From positions 52,716 through 116,715 of the forward strand of contig JARGOG010000005.1 in the NCBI GenBank assembly GCA_029212785.1: 64,000 nt of DNA, in the 5' to 3' direction. Positions 1-8,228 of the stretch are shown here, piece by piece; the first letter of the stretch is position 1; the number at the start of each line of letters is the position of its first letter. The stretch comes from Thalassobaculaceae bacterium (GTDB lineage: Bacteria > Pseudomonadota > Alphaproteobacteria > Thalassobaculales > Thalassobaculaceae). A program made the translations under genes and the position numbers. Under the pieces are notes generated by a model, which was not told the DNA's origin, did not search any database, and saw nothing but the letters and a program-made list of their open reading frames with translations.

Positions 1-1251
1 GCTTTTGCCGATCTGGATCTCGGACTTCCCGAACCGCGCAGCGCGCGGCGCGTGGTCGTGGCCATGTCCGGCGGGGTCGACAGCTCGGTGACCGCCGCCC
101 TGCTGAAGGAGGCGGGCTATGACGTCGTCGGCATCACCCTGCAGCTCTACGACCATGGCAGCGCGGTCGGGCGCAAGGGCGCGTGCTGCGCCGGCCAGGA
201 CATCCACGACGCGAGCCTGGTGGCCGAGCGGATCGGTATTCCGCATTACGTGCTCGACTATGAAAGCCGGTTCCGCGAGAGCGTGATCGACGATTTCGCC
301 GACAGCTATCTGCGCGGCGAGACGCCGATCCCCTGCGTGCGCTGCAATCAGACCGTCAAGTTCCGCGACCTGCTGGCGACGGCGCGCGACCTTGGGGCGG
401 AGGCGCTGGCGACCGGTCATTACGTGCGCCGGGTCGCCGGTCCGCACGGAACCGAGTTGCACCGAGCGGTCGATCCGGCCAAGGACCAGAGTTACTTCCT
501 GTTCGCCACCACCCGCGAACAGCTCGACTTCCTGCGGTTTCCCCTCGGCGGCCTGACCAAGGAGCAGACCCGCGACCATGCGCGGCGGCTCGGTCTCGTG
601 GTTCAGGATAAGCCGGACAGTCAGGACATCTGCTTCGTGCCCAACGGCAACTACGCCGAGATCGTCAAGAAGCTGCGCCCCGGTGCCGCCGATCCGGGAG
701 AGATCGTCCACCTGGACGGCACGGTCATCGGCCGCCATGAGGGCATCGTGCATTACACGATCGGCCAGCGGCGCGGCCTCGGCATCGGCGGGCGCAAGGG
801 CGAGGACGGCGCGCCGGAGACCGACCCGCTCTATGTCGTGCGCCTGGAGCCGGATACCCGCCGGGTGGTCGTCGGCCCGCGCGCGGCGCTTGGTGCCGGC
901 GAGGTGCGGATCGGCCCGGTGAACTGGCTCGGCCCGGTGAACCGGATCGGCGGCGGTGATGTCGCGACGCCGGTGGCGGGTATCCGCGTGGCGGCGAAGC
1001 TGCGCTCCACCCAGGGCCCGGCGACCGGAACGCTGTATCCCGACCGCACCGGCGCCCGGCTGGTGCTCGACGATCCGCTCTACGGCATCTCGGCCGGGCA
1101 GGCGGCGGTGTTCTACGACGCCGAGGCGGGCGCCCGGGTGCTCGGCGGCGGCTGGATTGTCGGAACCGACAGCGGCGACGCCGAGCGCGCCTCCCTGCGC
1201 TTGACACCGGCGATGCCCCCCCGTATATCGCCGGTCTCCGTGGCGGAGTAG
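1..1251 (+). CDS. mnmA: tRNA-specific 2-thiouridylase MnmA (5' end outside window)
   Basis: MnmA adds sulfur to U34 of the Lys, Glu and Gln tRNAs in the cytosol, using ATP and a sulfur-relay donor. The frame is open from base 1 and reads in-frame residues before the GTG at 52, so the true start lies upstream of the window. The PP-loop SGGVDSS (from about 67), the first catalytic-cysteine region PCVRCN (331-348) and the second in SQDICF (Cys at 631-633) are all present, as is [10 protein letters not shown]. The protein normally ends near VLGGGWI (to 1158). Here about 30 more residues follow, encoded by DNA that also holds a tRNA promoter and the first ten bases of the tRNA gene. Identification is firm; only the N-terminus is missing. 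Confidence 0.96.
   Translation, partial: AFADLDLGLPEPRSARRVVVAMSGGVDSSVTAALLKEAGYDVVGITLQLYDHGSAVGRKGACCAGQDIHDASLVAERIGIPHYVLDYESRFRESVIDDFADSYLRGETPIPCVRCNQTVKFRDLLATARDLGAEALATGHYVRRVAGPHGTELHRAVDPAKDQSYFLFATTREQLDFLRFPLGGLTKEQTRDHARRLGLVVQDKPDSQDICFVPNGNYAEIVKKLRPGAADPGEIVHLDGTVIGRHEGIVHYTIGQRRGLGIGGRKGEDGAPETDPLYVVRLEPDTRRVVVGPRAALGAGEVRIGPVNWLGPVNRIGGGDVATPVAGIRVAAKLRSTQGPATGTLYPDRTGARLVLDDPLYGISAGQAAVFYDAEAGARVLGGGWIVGTDSGDAERASLRLTPAMPPRISPVSVAE
1201..1229 (+). promoter_or_regulatory. Sigma-70-type promoter for tRNA-Met, inside the mnmA coding end
   Basis: TTGACA (1201-1206) and TATATC (1224-1229) are separated by exactly 17 bp. The mature tRNA starts 12 bp after the -10 hexamer, leaving a very short leader. 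This is a textbook housekeeping promoter in an otherwise very GC-rich stretch, and it lies wholly within the last codons of mnmA. Confidence 0.75.
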
Positions 1252-1318
1252 CTCAGCTGGTTAGAGCAGTGGAATCATAATCCACGTGTCGGGGGTTCAA
1301 GTCCCTCCTCCGCTACCA
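1242..1318 (+). tRNA. tRNA-Met (anticodon CAT), elongator type
   Basis: A 77-nt cloverleaf with acceptor stem GGCGGAG/CTCCGCT, TAGCTCAG D-arm, anticodon loop ATCATAA (anticodon CAT) on a GTGGA/TCCAC stem, and GGTTCAAGTCC T-arm. CCA (1316-1318) is encoded. The first pair is G-U, a feature of elongator rather than initiator Met tRNA. A CAT anticodon could also mean tRNA-Ile2 (lysidine-modified), but the acceptor stem and variable loop look like alphaproteobacterial elongator Met. The stop codon TAG of mnmA (1249-1251) lies inside this gene. Confidence 0.95.
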
Positions 1319-1463
1319 CTTTCCCCTATATTTCCATTACGTGATGATAGCGCTCACCGTTCAAGCGGCTAGCTTGGCGCTCTGACCGTCTGTGCACTAA
1401 CCTCCAAACCGGACCAATCAACAGGCGCAGGTCGGGCAGAGAGCGCCCTGGGGAGATCGAGAG

Positions 1464-2408
1464 ATGCGGGTATTGGCGAGGGTTGGTCTGGCTCTGATGT
1501 TGGTCGCACCCGGGTTGGCGGCCGCGCAGCCGGTGGAAGACATCAAGGCGGCGCAGCAGGGGCTGATCGACTATGACGTCGATCTTCCTGATGGGGTGTG
1601 GGAGGGCGAGAGTAAGGCGGCGTTGGAGGCTTATCAGCGCGATTGGCAATTGCCGGTCACCGGTGAGCTAACCTCGGAAATGATCCTTCGGCTGAAAGGC
1701 GAGCATCCCGCGACAAAGGCGCAGTGGTATGAAACGGATCGGACCGGGTGCGCGATATGGAATCCTGGACCCGGAGCGGGAGAAACCTACCGTTGGAGCG
1801 GCGCTTGCCGGGATGGCAAGGCCGACGGCCAGGGTACGCTGATCTGGAGCTATAGTCTCCAAGGCGAGCGGCTGCACGAGAGTTATGAGGGCGGTTACCG
1901 GGCTGGCCGACTGCACGGTCGCGGCGTTTACACCTGGGCCGGCGGCGACCGCTATGAGGGCGGGTTCAACGATGGCAAGGCAACGGGACCGGGCGTCTTC
2001 ACCTTTGCGGATGGCGCCCGTTATGAGGGCGACTGGCAAGATAACGATTTCAACGGCCGGGGCGTTCTCACGGATGGCGAAGGCTATCGGTATGAGGGCG
2101 GCTTCAAGGATGGCAAACAATCGGGCCGGGGCGTTGCCACCTTTGCCAATGGATATCGCTATGAGGGCGACTGGCGAGATGACGATTTCAACGGCCAGGG
2201 CGTTTTGGTCTCGCCGAATGGCGATCGTTATGACGGTGGCTTCAGGAATGGCGATTACGACGGCCGGGGCACATATATTTTTGCAAATGGCAATCGGTGC
2301 ACCGGTGAGTGGCGAAACGACAGGCTCATCGGTCCTGGCCGGGGCGTCTATGGAGGCCGCGATACGACCTGTCGGCCTGGCGAGGGAAGCGGCGTCGTAT
2401 TTGACTGA
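1464..2408 (+). CDS. Exported MORN-repeat protein with N-terminal peptidoglycan-binding-like domain
   Basis: A 314-residue protein. A signal peptide (residues 1-22, ending GLAAAQ) predicts export. Residues about 25-78 resemble a PG_binding_1 module (DGVWEGESKAALEAYQR, then LPVTGEL). Residues about 125-300 carry some six to seven MORN repeats of the form Y-E-G-x-(F/W)-x-x-G-x-x-x-G-x-G-V. MORN repeats form elongated beta-hairpin stacks that bind proteins or lipids; the combination suggests a periplasmic scaffold on the cell wall, which is inference. GGGGAG at 1450-1455 is a good ribosome-binding site, 8 bp before the ATG. It stands alone between tRNA-Met and the next membrane gene. Confidence 0.82.
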   Translation: MRVLARVGLALMLVAPGLAAAQPVEDIKAAQQGLIDYDVDLPDGVWEGESKAALEAYQRDWQLPVTGELTSEMILRLKGEHPATKAQWYETDRTGCAIWNPGPGAGETYRWSGACRDGKADGQGTLIWSYSLQGERLHESYEGGYRAGRLHGRGVYTWAGGDRYEGGFNDGKATGPGVFTFADGARYEGDWQDNDFNGRGVLTDGEGYRYEGGFKDGKQSGRGVATFANGYRYEGDWRDDDFNGQGVLVSPNGDRYDGGFRNGDYDGRGTYIFANGNRCTGEWRNDRLIGPGRGVYGGRDTTCRPGEGSGVVFD

Positions 2409-2501
2409 TCTGTTTCATTTGGACGGACGCCAAAAGAGCCTACACATTGCGGCGCACCGGCCGATCATTTATCTAAGTAATTGAAAAATAAATTGATATT
2501 T

Positions 2502-2518
2502 TTCTGATTCAATCAGAA
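2502..2518. repeat. Perfect inverted repeat in an AT-rich island
   Basis: TTCTGATTCAATCAGAA is an 8-1-8 perfect palindrome in a roughly 60-bp AT-rich patch (2460-2520) between the MORN gene and the YrhK-like gene. It could be an operator for the downstream gene or a weak terminator for the upstream one. No T-run long enough for a classical terminator follows. The remaining bases of the gap (2409-2649) show nothing else clear. Confidence 0.45.
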
Positions 2519-2649
2519 TTCGCGCCCCGAGGGGGGCAAGCCTCTCCTCCGCTGCCGCCGTCCGTCCCGGCAGAAATCCACCCTGCGGTTGACGGTATGC
2601 GTCGACGGTGGTGACTCCCCCTGTCCGTCACGGATATCGGGGACGAGCG

Positions 2650-3354
2650 ATGCCGCATTTCTTTTCCAACCGCCCGCGCGCCCACGCGCTGGTGGCCCGT
2701 GCCGGAAACGGGGGGCTGCATTTCCGGTGGGAGACCGTCAATGCGGTGGTCTACACCCTGGGCGGCCTGATCTTCATCGGCGGCAGCATCCTGTTCTTTC
2801 CCGCCCTGGCGGCGTGGGAGGACGTCGGGGCCGGGGCGTTCCTGGTCGGCTCGCTGCTGTACCTGCTGGTCACCGGCCACGACATGGTGGAGGTGATCGC
2901 CAGCCACCGGCGGCGGACGGTGTGGAGCGTGCTGGAGGTCTGGGCGGCCGTCGCCTATCTGGTCGGCACGCTCCTGTTCACCGTGGGCAGCGTGTTCTTC
3001 TTCTCCGCCGTCGGCTGGATCGGCACCGGGGCGTGGTGCTTCCTGATCGGCTCGGCGCTGTTCCTGATCGGCGCGGTGGTCAACGTGCTGCAGATCGTCT
3101 TCGCCGCAAGTCTCAAGACCCTCCAACTGCTGAACCTGACGGCGATCAGCTTCATCGTCGGTTCGACCCTGTTCTGCGTCGCCTCCATCCCGTTCCTCTG
3201 GGACCTGCGAAGCGCGGTGGACCGGCGCGTCCTGGACGGCTACCTGGCCTGGCTGTTCGTGGTCGGCAGCGCGCTGTTCCTGATCGGCGGGCTGTTCAAC
3301 TACTGGCGCGCCTGGCTCGTTGTGCGCGGTCCCGCGGCGGCGCCCGGGAAGTGA
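2650..3354 (+). CDS. YrhK-like membrane protein with three internal repeats
   Basis: A 234-residue integral membrane protein with six predicted helices. Three units can be aligned by eye, each with an aromatic/charged lead-in followed by helices ending in (F/L)(L/V)(I/V)GS(A/L)LF-L: near residues 27-75, 88-140 and 150-222. The phrases GAFLVGSLLYL, GAWCFLIGSALFLIG and AWLFVVGSALFLIGG are near copies. This is the pattern of the YrhK domain (PF14145), whose function is unknown. The ATG at 2650 is preferred over the upstream in-frame start at 2608 because GGGGACGAG lies directly before it. No operon partner. Confidence 0.72.
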   Translation: MPHFFSNRPRAHALVARAGNGGLHFRWETVNAVVYTLGGLIFIGGSILFFPALAAWEDVGAGAFLVGSLLYLLVTGHDMVEVIASHRRRTVWSVLEVWAAVAYLVGTLLFTVGSVFFFSAVGWIGTGAWCFLIGSALFLIGAVVNVLQIVFAASLKTLQLLNLTAISFIVGSTLFCVASIPFLWDLRSAVDRRVLDGYLAWLFVVGSALFLIGGLFNYWRAWLVVRGPAAAPGK

Positions 3355-3358
3355 AGGA

Positions 3359-4051
3359 TCAGGCCCGGGGCCGAGTGCCGCGGCCAGTAAAGCTGGGGAT
3401 CGCCGGCTCGTTGCCGACGAGCAGGCGGTTGATCCGACCCGTCCCGTCCTCGCAGGGCAGAATGAGGCGAGACCAGCACACTATGCTGAAGGCGGGTGGC
3501 GTGCGGTGGTCGCACAGCATGGACCTGCCGGAGCGAATGGAGGCGGCATAGGTGACCTGGAAATAGGCGCGCATCTCGGGCGACGGTATCGCCGCCGTCG
3601 TCTTTCGCGTCAGTTCCAGCTTGCTGAACGCCGCGATCTCGCTGCCGTACAGACGATACCGGAACTCGTAGGGATCTTCCGTCGGTTCCAGGAGCATGAC
3701 GATGCCGATCGCCGGTCCGATATCGACGGCATCGATCGCCTCGGTCAGGGGCAGCCGCTTTCCCCGGGGAAGGCTCATCCAGTAGTCGAGGAGCGATCGG
3801 AGTCTGGTGCTGCCGATAGTATCGGGTATCGGGTCGAACTGGATCTTCGGTGTATCGGCGCCTACGTTTCGAAACAGGTCCTCAAGTGGGGAGGCATTTC
3901 CACTCAAAAGAGTTGTCGTCAGGTCTTTCAGATCTGTCGGCTGCACGGCGATGTCCCTACCGTCACCAGTGACTCGACATTGGTCCGGTCTGATGGAATG
4001 CATAGGTATGTCGCTGAGCTCACATAGATCCAGCAGACGATAGTATGTCAT
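3359..4051 (-). CDS. PAS_5-type sensory protein (start uncertain)
   Basis: The C-terminal half holds a PAS_5-like (PF07310) domain: LRSLLDYWMSLPRGKRLPLTEAID, then YEFRYRLYGSEIA. Such proteins are numerous in Rhodospirillales, mostly stand-alone and uncharacterised; a signalling role is inferred from the PAS fold. The frame stays open to 4258, but that start would overlap the divergent gene at 4230, and the DNA at 4050-4110 is unusually AT-rich like a promoter region. I place the start at the ATG at 4051, with 4003 as an alternative; neither has a convincing ribosome-binding site. It ends 5 bp from the convergent YrhK-like gene. Confidence 0.6.
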   Translation of the reverse strand: MTYYRLLDLCELSDIPMHSIRPDQCRVTGDGRDIAVQPTDLKDLTTTLLSGNASPLEDLFRNVGADTPKIQFDPIPDTIGSTRLRSLLDYWMSLPRGKRLPLTEAIDAVDIGPAIGIVMLLEPTEDPYEFRYRLYGSEIAAFSKLELTRKTTAAIPSPEMRAYFQVTYAASIRSGRSMLCDHRTPPAFSIVCWSRLILPCEDGTGRINRLLVGNEPAIPSFTGRGTRPRA

Positions 4052-4229
4052 GGCACTGTATGATTGTTCGATAGTAAATTTTAATCTACCAATGGATAGC
4101 AATCCGACAATGCAGGCCAGCAACTCGAACAAATCGACCCGCTCAGGGAATGTCGAACGCGTAGGTCTATTGCCGAACACGGTGGGCTGAACTACCTCTG
4201 GGGGGATTTCAAGGGAGTGCCCTGGCCCC

Positions 4230-4940
4230 ATGGCTCGGTTCCGCATCTGGTCGAACACGGCCGAATACCTTTCACTTTCGGCAATCGAACGCCCGGAACT
4301 GGCAGGTCTGTACGACTACTGGCGCCATTCCGCCGATGACGGCGGTCCGCCGCGTCAGAAGGATCTGGCGATCCACGACATGCCCGACTGCCTTGGCAAC
4401 ATCGCGCTGATCGATGTCGCGCCACCGGCGCCGAAGGACGCGGAATTGCCGGGCGATTTTCCGGTCCGGGCGCGTTACCTGATGGTCGGGGAAGCGCTGA
4501 AGAAGCTGCTGGGCGAGGATCCGACCGGGCATCTGATCAACGAGGTCTACAGCAAGGATGTCGCCGCCGAAGTCGGCCGCGCCCTGCAGAAGTCCATGGA
4601 GACACAGCGTGCCCTGTACTATCGCCGCGAGTTTCAGATCCTGAAGAAGTCGTTCGGCTACGACCGGCTGATCCTGCCGATGCGTCTGCAGGGGGCGGAG
4701 GTGCGGCGGGTTTTGCTCTGTATCTATCCGCTCGACGCCAAGCTCGTCTCCGCCGACCAGTGGCGCGGCGAACTCGCCAAGGTGGAGGCGATGGAGCAGA
4801 TGGAGAACCGGATGGCCAGCGCCTGGGTGGAAAGCCTCGGTTACACCGTTTCACCAAGCGACGGCCGCCCGTCGGACGAGCCGGATATGGAAGCGCCGAA
4901 CTACTTCGATCTGGCGGATAACGAGCGCTCGAAGGACTGA
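4230..4940 (+). CDS. PAS_5-type sensory protein
   Basis: A 236-residue soluble protein. The family hallmark ELAGLYDYWRHSADDGGPPRQKDL sits at residues 23-46, followed by a PAS-like core (FPVRARYLMVGEALKKLLGEDPTGHLINEVY) and a beta-rich tail ending YDRLILPMRLQGAEVRRVLL. This is the PAS_5 pattern (PF07310), with no output domain attached. It is divergent from a second PAS_5 protein, so the two may share the 180-bp region between them. AAGGGAG lies 12 bp before the ATG, slightly far. Ligand and partners are unknown. Confidence 0.7.
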   Translation: MARFRIWSNTAEYLSLSAIERPELAGLYDYWRHSADDGGPPRQKDLAIHDMPDCLGNIALIDVAPPAPKDAELPGDFPVRARYLMVGEALKKLLGEDPTGHLINEVYSKDVAAEVGRALQKSMETQRALYYRREFQILKKSFGYDRLILPMRLQGAEVRRVLLCIYPLDAKLVSADQWRGELAKVEAMEQMENRMASAWVESLGYTVSPSDGRPSDEPDMEAPNYFDLADNERSKD

Positions 4941-4946
4941 CTCCGC

Positions 4947-5966
4947 TCAGTCGACCGCCAGGCGTGGATCATCCGGGCCGGGTTGTGCGTCATGCAGATC
5001 CGGGTCGAGCTTCGGCACCCTGGCTCCGGGCCCCCGAGCCGCATTCGCCTCCCGGATCCAATTCAGTTTCAGTCGGCGGTAGCGCTGCTGCAGATCCGGG
5101 TCGGTTGCCATGGCGGCGGCGAACCCCCCGACGCCGAACTCTCCGGCATATCCGGCCTCGCGGGCCAGCGCCTGATCGACGTCACGGGTAAGCTGCGGGC
5201 GCGGCGGCAGTTCGCTGCGGCGCAGGACCAGCGCGAACTCGATGTCGTGCGCCGGTGTCGGGTAGATGGCGCTCACGTCGAACGGGAACAGGTTCAACTC
5301 GTCGATCTCGGCGAACAGCCGCATCAGGCTGGCCGGCGTGAACACGCTGCAATGGGCATCGATATACCGATGGGTCTCGGCGGCGTAACGGGCCTGCTCC
5401 ATCGCCGTGGTCGTGTCGTGGATCGGCGTGAATCCGCCCTCCGGCGCCGGCTTCCAGCCGTGGCCGGCAGGAACGTCGACCACCTCGGCGTGGTAGTCGT
5501 AGATCTGGGCGGGGCTTGGCCGGCTGCGGTTCTCCAGATACCACGCGACCCAGTCGCCGACCCGGGTCCTGGTCCGACTTCGGTCGAAGGTGAAGCGCAT
5601 GTCGGGAACGACCATGTAGATCTGGCCGCCCGGGGCCAGAACCTCGTAGGCATCCATCAGCCATTGGATCGGGTTCGGCAGATGCTCGAAGACGTGGCTG
5701 GAGACGATCGCGTCGAAGGCGGCTGTCTGTGCGATCGCGTCGGCGAATGTGCCGCTGTTCCAGACGTGGGTGACCTCGACCAGCCTGTCGATGTCGACAC
5801 CGCTATGGCCGCGGTATTCCGTGCGCAGACCCTCGGTGTCGAGATGGTCGACATACTCGACCCGGGCCTCGTTTGGCGCCACGAGCGGAACGGCGAGGGC
5901 TCCGATCTCCAGAACCCTCGCCGTGTCCAGGTCGATGTGCTCGCGCAGAAGGCCGCGTCTATCCAT
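4947..5966 (-). CDS. Class I SAM-dependent methyltransferase-like protein
   Basis: A 339-residue cytosolic protein. ARVLEIGALAVPLV (residues 16-29) corresponds to methyltransferase motif I, though the usual GxGxG glycines are reduced. YVDHLDTEGLR is the expected acidic loop, and FDAIVSSHVFEHLPNPIQWL with YEVLAPGGQIYMVVPD are typical Methyltransf_11 motifs. Proteins of this form often modify sugars or lipids near polysaccharide genes, but no such genes flank it here. Its substrate cannot be told. It ends 6 bp from the convergent PAS_5 gene and follows the acyl-CoA dehydrogenase by 25 bp on the same strand, so the two may be co-transcribed. Confidence 0.75.
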   Translation of the reverse strand: MDRRGLLREHIDLDTARVLEIGALAVPLVAPNEARVEYVDHLDTEGLRTEYRGHSGVDIDRLVEVTHVWNSGTFADAIAQTAAFDAIVSSHVFEHLPNPIQWLMDAYEVLAPGGQIYMVVPDMRFTFDRSRTRTRVGDWVAWYLENRSRPSPAQIYDYHAEVVDVPAGHGWKPAPEGGFTPIHDTTTAMEQARYAAETHRYIDAHCSVFTPASLMRLFAEIDELNLFPFDVSAIYPTPAHDIEFALVLRRSELPPRPQLTRDVDQALAREAGYAGEFGVGGFAAAMATDPDLQQRYRRLKLNWIREANAARGPGARVPKLDPDLHDAQPGPDDPRLAVD

Positions 5967-5991
5967 TCAGTCCGGCCTCTCTGCTGTCGCG

Positions 5992-7152
5992 TCAGGCGCG
6001 TTGGTTGAACCGCCTCCCCACCAGGGCGCTGGCGATGTTGATCTTCTGAATATCGATTGCGCCGCCGGCGATGCCCCATCCCCAGCCGTCGCGCATCCGC
6101 TGCTCCATACCATATTCCTTGGCGTACCCGTACCCGCCCATGACCTGCAGGGCGGCACCGGTGACCTCGCGAACCATCTCGTTGGAGAAGCACTTGGCGA
6201 GCGAACTGTCGAGGATGCTCGGCAGGCCGTCCTCGGCGTTCTGGGCGGCCCGCCAGATCAGCAGGCGGGAGGCTTCCACCTTCAGCGCCATCTCGGCGAG
6301 CTTGAGCTGGACCGCCTGGAATTCGACCAGTTCCTTGCCGAAGGCCTTGCGCTCCTGCACGTAGTCCAGCGCCTGGTCGAGCGCCGCCTGGGCGATGCCG
6401 AGGCACATGGTGGAATTGCCGCAGCGCTCCAGGTCGAACGCTTCCATGAGTTTGCGGAAACCGCCGGCCGGAACGATCAGGTTCTCCTTCGGCACCCGCA
6501 CATCCTCGAAATAGATGTCGGCGGACGGGATGCCGCGGAAGCCCATCAGCCGCTCGCGCGGGCCGAAGGACACGCCGTCGCGCTCCTTCTCCACATAGAG
6601 CGCGCCGATGCCCTTGGCGCCCGGGTCGTCGGAGAGCTTGGTGTAGACCACGTAGCTGTCGGAATGGCCGCCGCCCGAGCACCAGCGCTTCTGGCCGTTC
6701 AGAATATAATGGTCGCCGTCCAGCACGGCCCGGGTCTTCAGGTCGGTGAGCGCGGTGCCGGCATCCGGCTCGGACATGGCGACGGCGCAGACGATCTCGC
6801 CGGCGCAGACCTTGGGGACGACCGATTTGGCGAGATCGGAGCCGGCGAAATGCTCGACCGCGCGGATCGGTCCGACGGAGCTCTCGAAGATCGGGAAGGC
6901 GACGGCGGGAGAGACCTTGGCAAACTCCTCCAGCACGATCAGCGCTTCCAGGTTGCCGAGGCCGAGACCGCCGAGTTCCGGCGCCACGTTGATGCCGAGA
7001 AAGCCCATTTCGGCGTAACGCTTCAACCAGGCCTTCGAAATCGCCTCGTCCTTTTCCTCCAGCTCCTTGGCCACCGCGGGCATCTCGGTCTGGGCGAACT
7101 GGCGCGCGGTGTCGCGCAGGGCCTGCTGTTCCTCGGTCAGTCTGAAGTCCAC
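5992..7152 (-). CDS. Acyl-CoA dehydrogenase family protein
   Basis: An FAD flavoenzyme fold for alpha,beta-dehydrogenation of acyl-CoA thioesters. Visible signatures are AVAMSEPDAGTALTDL (FAD/substrate loop), GQKRWCSGGG, RKAFGKELVEFQAVQ, and QVMGGYGYAKEYGMEQRMRD near the end. The position that holds the catalytic Glu of medium-chain enzymes (IYEGT) reads IAGGA, so the base must come from elsewhere, as in some other subfamilies, or activity is altered. I start at the GTG at 7152 because GGAGGA lies just upstream; the frame runs open to 7278 but that part looks like promoter DNA. Divergent from an IclR regulator, its likely controller. Substrate unknown. Confidence 0.88.
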   Translation of the reverse strand: MDFRLTEEQQALRDTARQFAQTEMPAVAKELEEKDEAISKAWLKRYAEMGFLGINVAPELGGLGLGNLEALIVLEEFAKVSPAVAFPIFESSVGPIRAVEHFAGSDLAKSVVPKVCAGEIVCAVAMSEPDAGTALTDLKTRAVLDGDHYILNGQKRWCSGGGHSDSYVVYTKLSDDPGAKGIGALYVEKERDGVSFGPRERLMGFRGIPSADIYFEDVRVPKENLIVPAGGFRKLMEAFDLERCGNSTMCLGIAQAALDQALDYVQERKAFGKELVEFQAVQLKLAEMALKVEASRLLIWRAAQNAEDGLPSILDSSLAKCFSNEMVREVTGAALQVMGGYGYAKEYGMEQRMRDGWGWGIAGGAIDIQKINIASALVGRRFNQRA

Positions 7153-7243
7153 CGGTATTTCCTCCGTTTTTCGATCGGGTACGGCCTGAACTGGGCGTTC
7201 GTGAAGTCGGTTGGCACTGTGGTTATCGGCTGTTAGACTGTAA

Positions 7244-7260
7244 ATGAAATAGAATTTCAT
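7244..7260. promoter_or_regulatory. IclR-type operator candidate
   Basis: ATGAAATAGAATTTCAT is a perfect 7-3-7 palindrome midway between the divergent acyl-CoA dehydrogenase (start 7152) and IclR-family (start 7300) genes. It resembles the TGGAAAT/ATTTCCA-type operators reported for IclR-family regulators. A further half site TGAAAT follows at about 7265. Likely bound by the adjacent regulator. Confidence 0.6.
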
Positions 7261-7299
7261 GTATTGAAATTTTAGCAATCGACGGCCGGGGAGAAGAGG

Positions 7300-8091
7300 T
7301 TGGCGTCATATCGTCCGGTGATCTCGGTGCTGCGTTGCCTGGATGTCCTGGCCGCGGTGAACCGGTTGTCCGGGCGCGCCAGCCTGGCGGAAATCCACCG
7401 ACAGGTCGGTCTCGACAAAGCGACGATCCTGCGGATGCTGGAGACCCTGGCGCATGCGGGTTTTGTGGTCCGGGACGACGACACGCGGCTCTATCACGCC
7501 GCCGGCAAGACGCTGCAGCTCAGTGCGGGATACCGGGCCCACAGCGCGATCGGCGCCGCCGTTTCCCCGCGGCTGGGCGATTTCCGCCGGCGGATTGGCT
7601 GGCCGTCGGATGTGGCGATCCGCGATGGCGATGCCATGATCGTGGTCGAAACTTCGCGTGAGGCCGGGCCGATGTTCGTCAATCGCGGCCCCGGTTATCG
7701 CGCGCCGTTGCTGGCGACCAGCCTGGGGCGGGCCTATACGGCGTTCTGCGGCCCGGCCGAGCGGGCGAAGATTCTGGAGACGGTTGCCACGGACCCGGCT
7801 CCGTGGAACGACATCTCCCGCGACCGGGCCGGGGCCGAGGCGGCATTCGCCCAGATCCGCGCCGCCGGCTACGCGACCATGGACGGATCCTATATGGCTC
7901 AGGAGTACGAGAACCGGATCTCCAGCGTCGGCGTGCCGATCCGTGACGGCGAGACGATCTTCGCCTGCATCAATGTGCTGTATCTGCGCACCGCGCTGAG
8001 TGCCGAGGACGCTGCCATCTCCCTGACAGCACCGCTGCAGGAGATCGCCGCGGCCTTGTCCGCCGATCTCGCCCGCCAGAGTGCTGCTTAA
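7300..8091 (+). CDS. IclR-family transcriptional regulator
   Basis: A 263-residue DNA-binding regulator. The N-terminal winged helix-turn-helix spans residues about 8-68 (SLAEIHRQVGLDKATILRMLETLAHAGFV), followed by an IclR effector domain (LLATSLGRAYTAFCGPAER; GYATMDGSYMAQEYENRISSVGVPI). These proteins sense small acids and commonly control a neighbouring catabolic operon. The gene is divergent from an acyl-CoA dehydrogenase with a perfect palindrome between them, so that gene and itself are the likely targets. The start is TTG with GGGGAGAAGAGG just before it. Confidence 0.9.
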   Translation: MASYRPVISVLRCLDVLAAVNRLSGRASLAEIHRQVGLDKATILRMLETLAHAGFVVRDDDTRLYHAAGKTLQLSAGYRAHSAIGAAVSPRLGDFRRRIGWPSDVAIRDGDAMIVVETSREAGPMFVNRGPGYRAPLLATSLGRAYTAFCGPAERAKILETVATDPAPWNDISRDRAGAEAAFAQIRAAGYATMDGSYMAQEYENRISSVGVPIRDGETIFACINVLYLRTALSAEDAAISLTAPLQEIAAALSADLARQSAA

Positions 8092-8166
8092 CCGACGTTT
8101 CTCCCGCTTCCCAACGACTTCCAGAACGCGCAACGCGCGATTCAGGAGCCATGTCTTGGGGGATAT

Positions 8167-8211
8167 GGATCCTGGATCGACCGCCTTGCGGTCGGCCTTC
8201 CAGGAAGTCGA
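8167..8211. repeat. Dispersed hairpin repeat, copy A
   Basis: A nested hairpin: outer arms TCCTGGA (8170-8176) and TCCAGGA (8199-8205), inner arms GACCGC (8179-8184) and GCGGTC (8188-8193), followed by AGTCGA. It lies between convergent genes (IclR and ureohydrolase), where it can serve as a bidirectional terminator. Related copies are at 24913-24955, 24979-25014 and 40382-40420. Confidence 0.7.
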
Positions 8212-8228
8212 CGGGAGGCGTGCGGGAC

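Noticed and set aside
1242..1318. tRNA-Ile2 as the identity of the CAT-anticodon tRNA
   Set aside because: Acceptor stem GGCGGAG and the variable loop fit elongator Met better, though sequence alone cannot exclude it completely.
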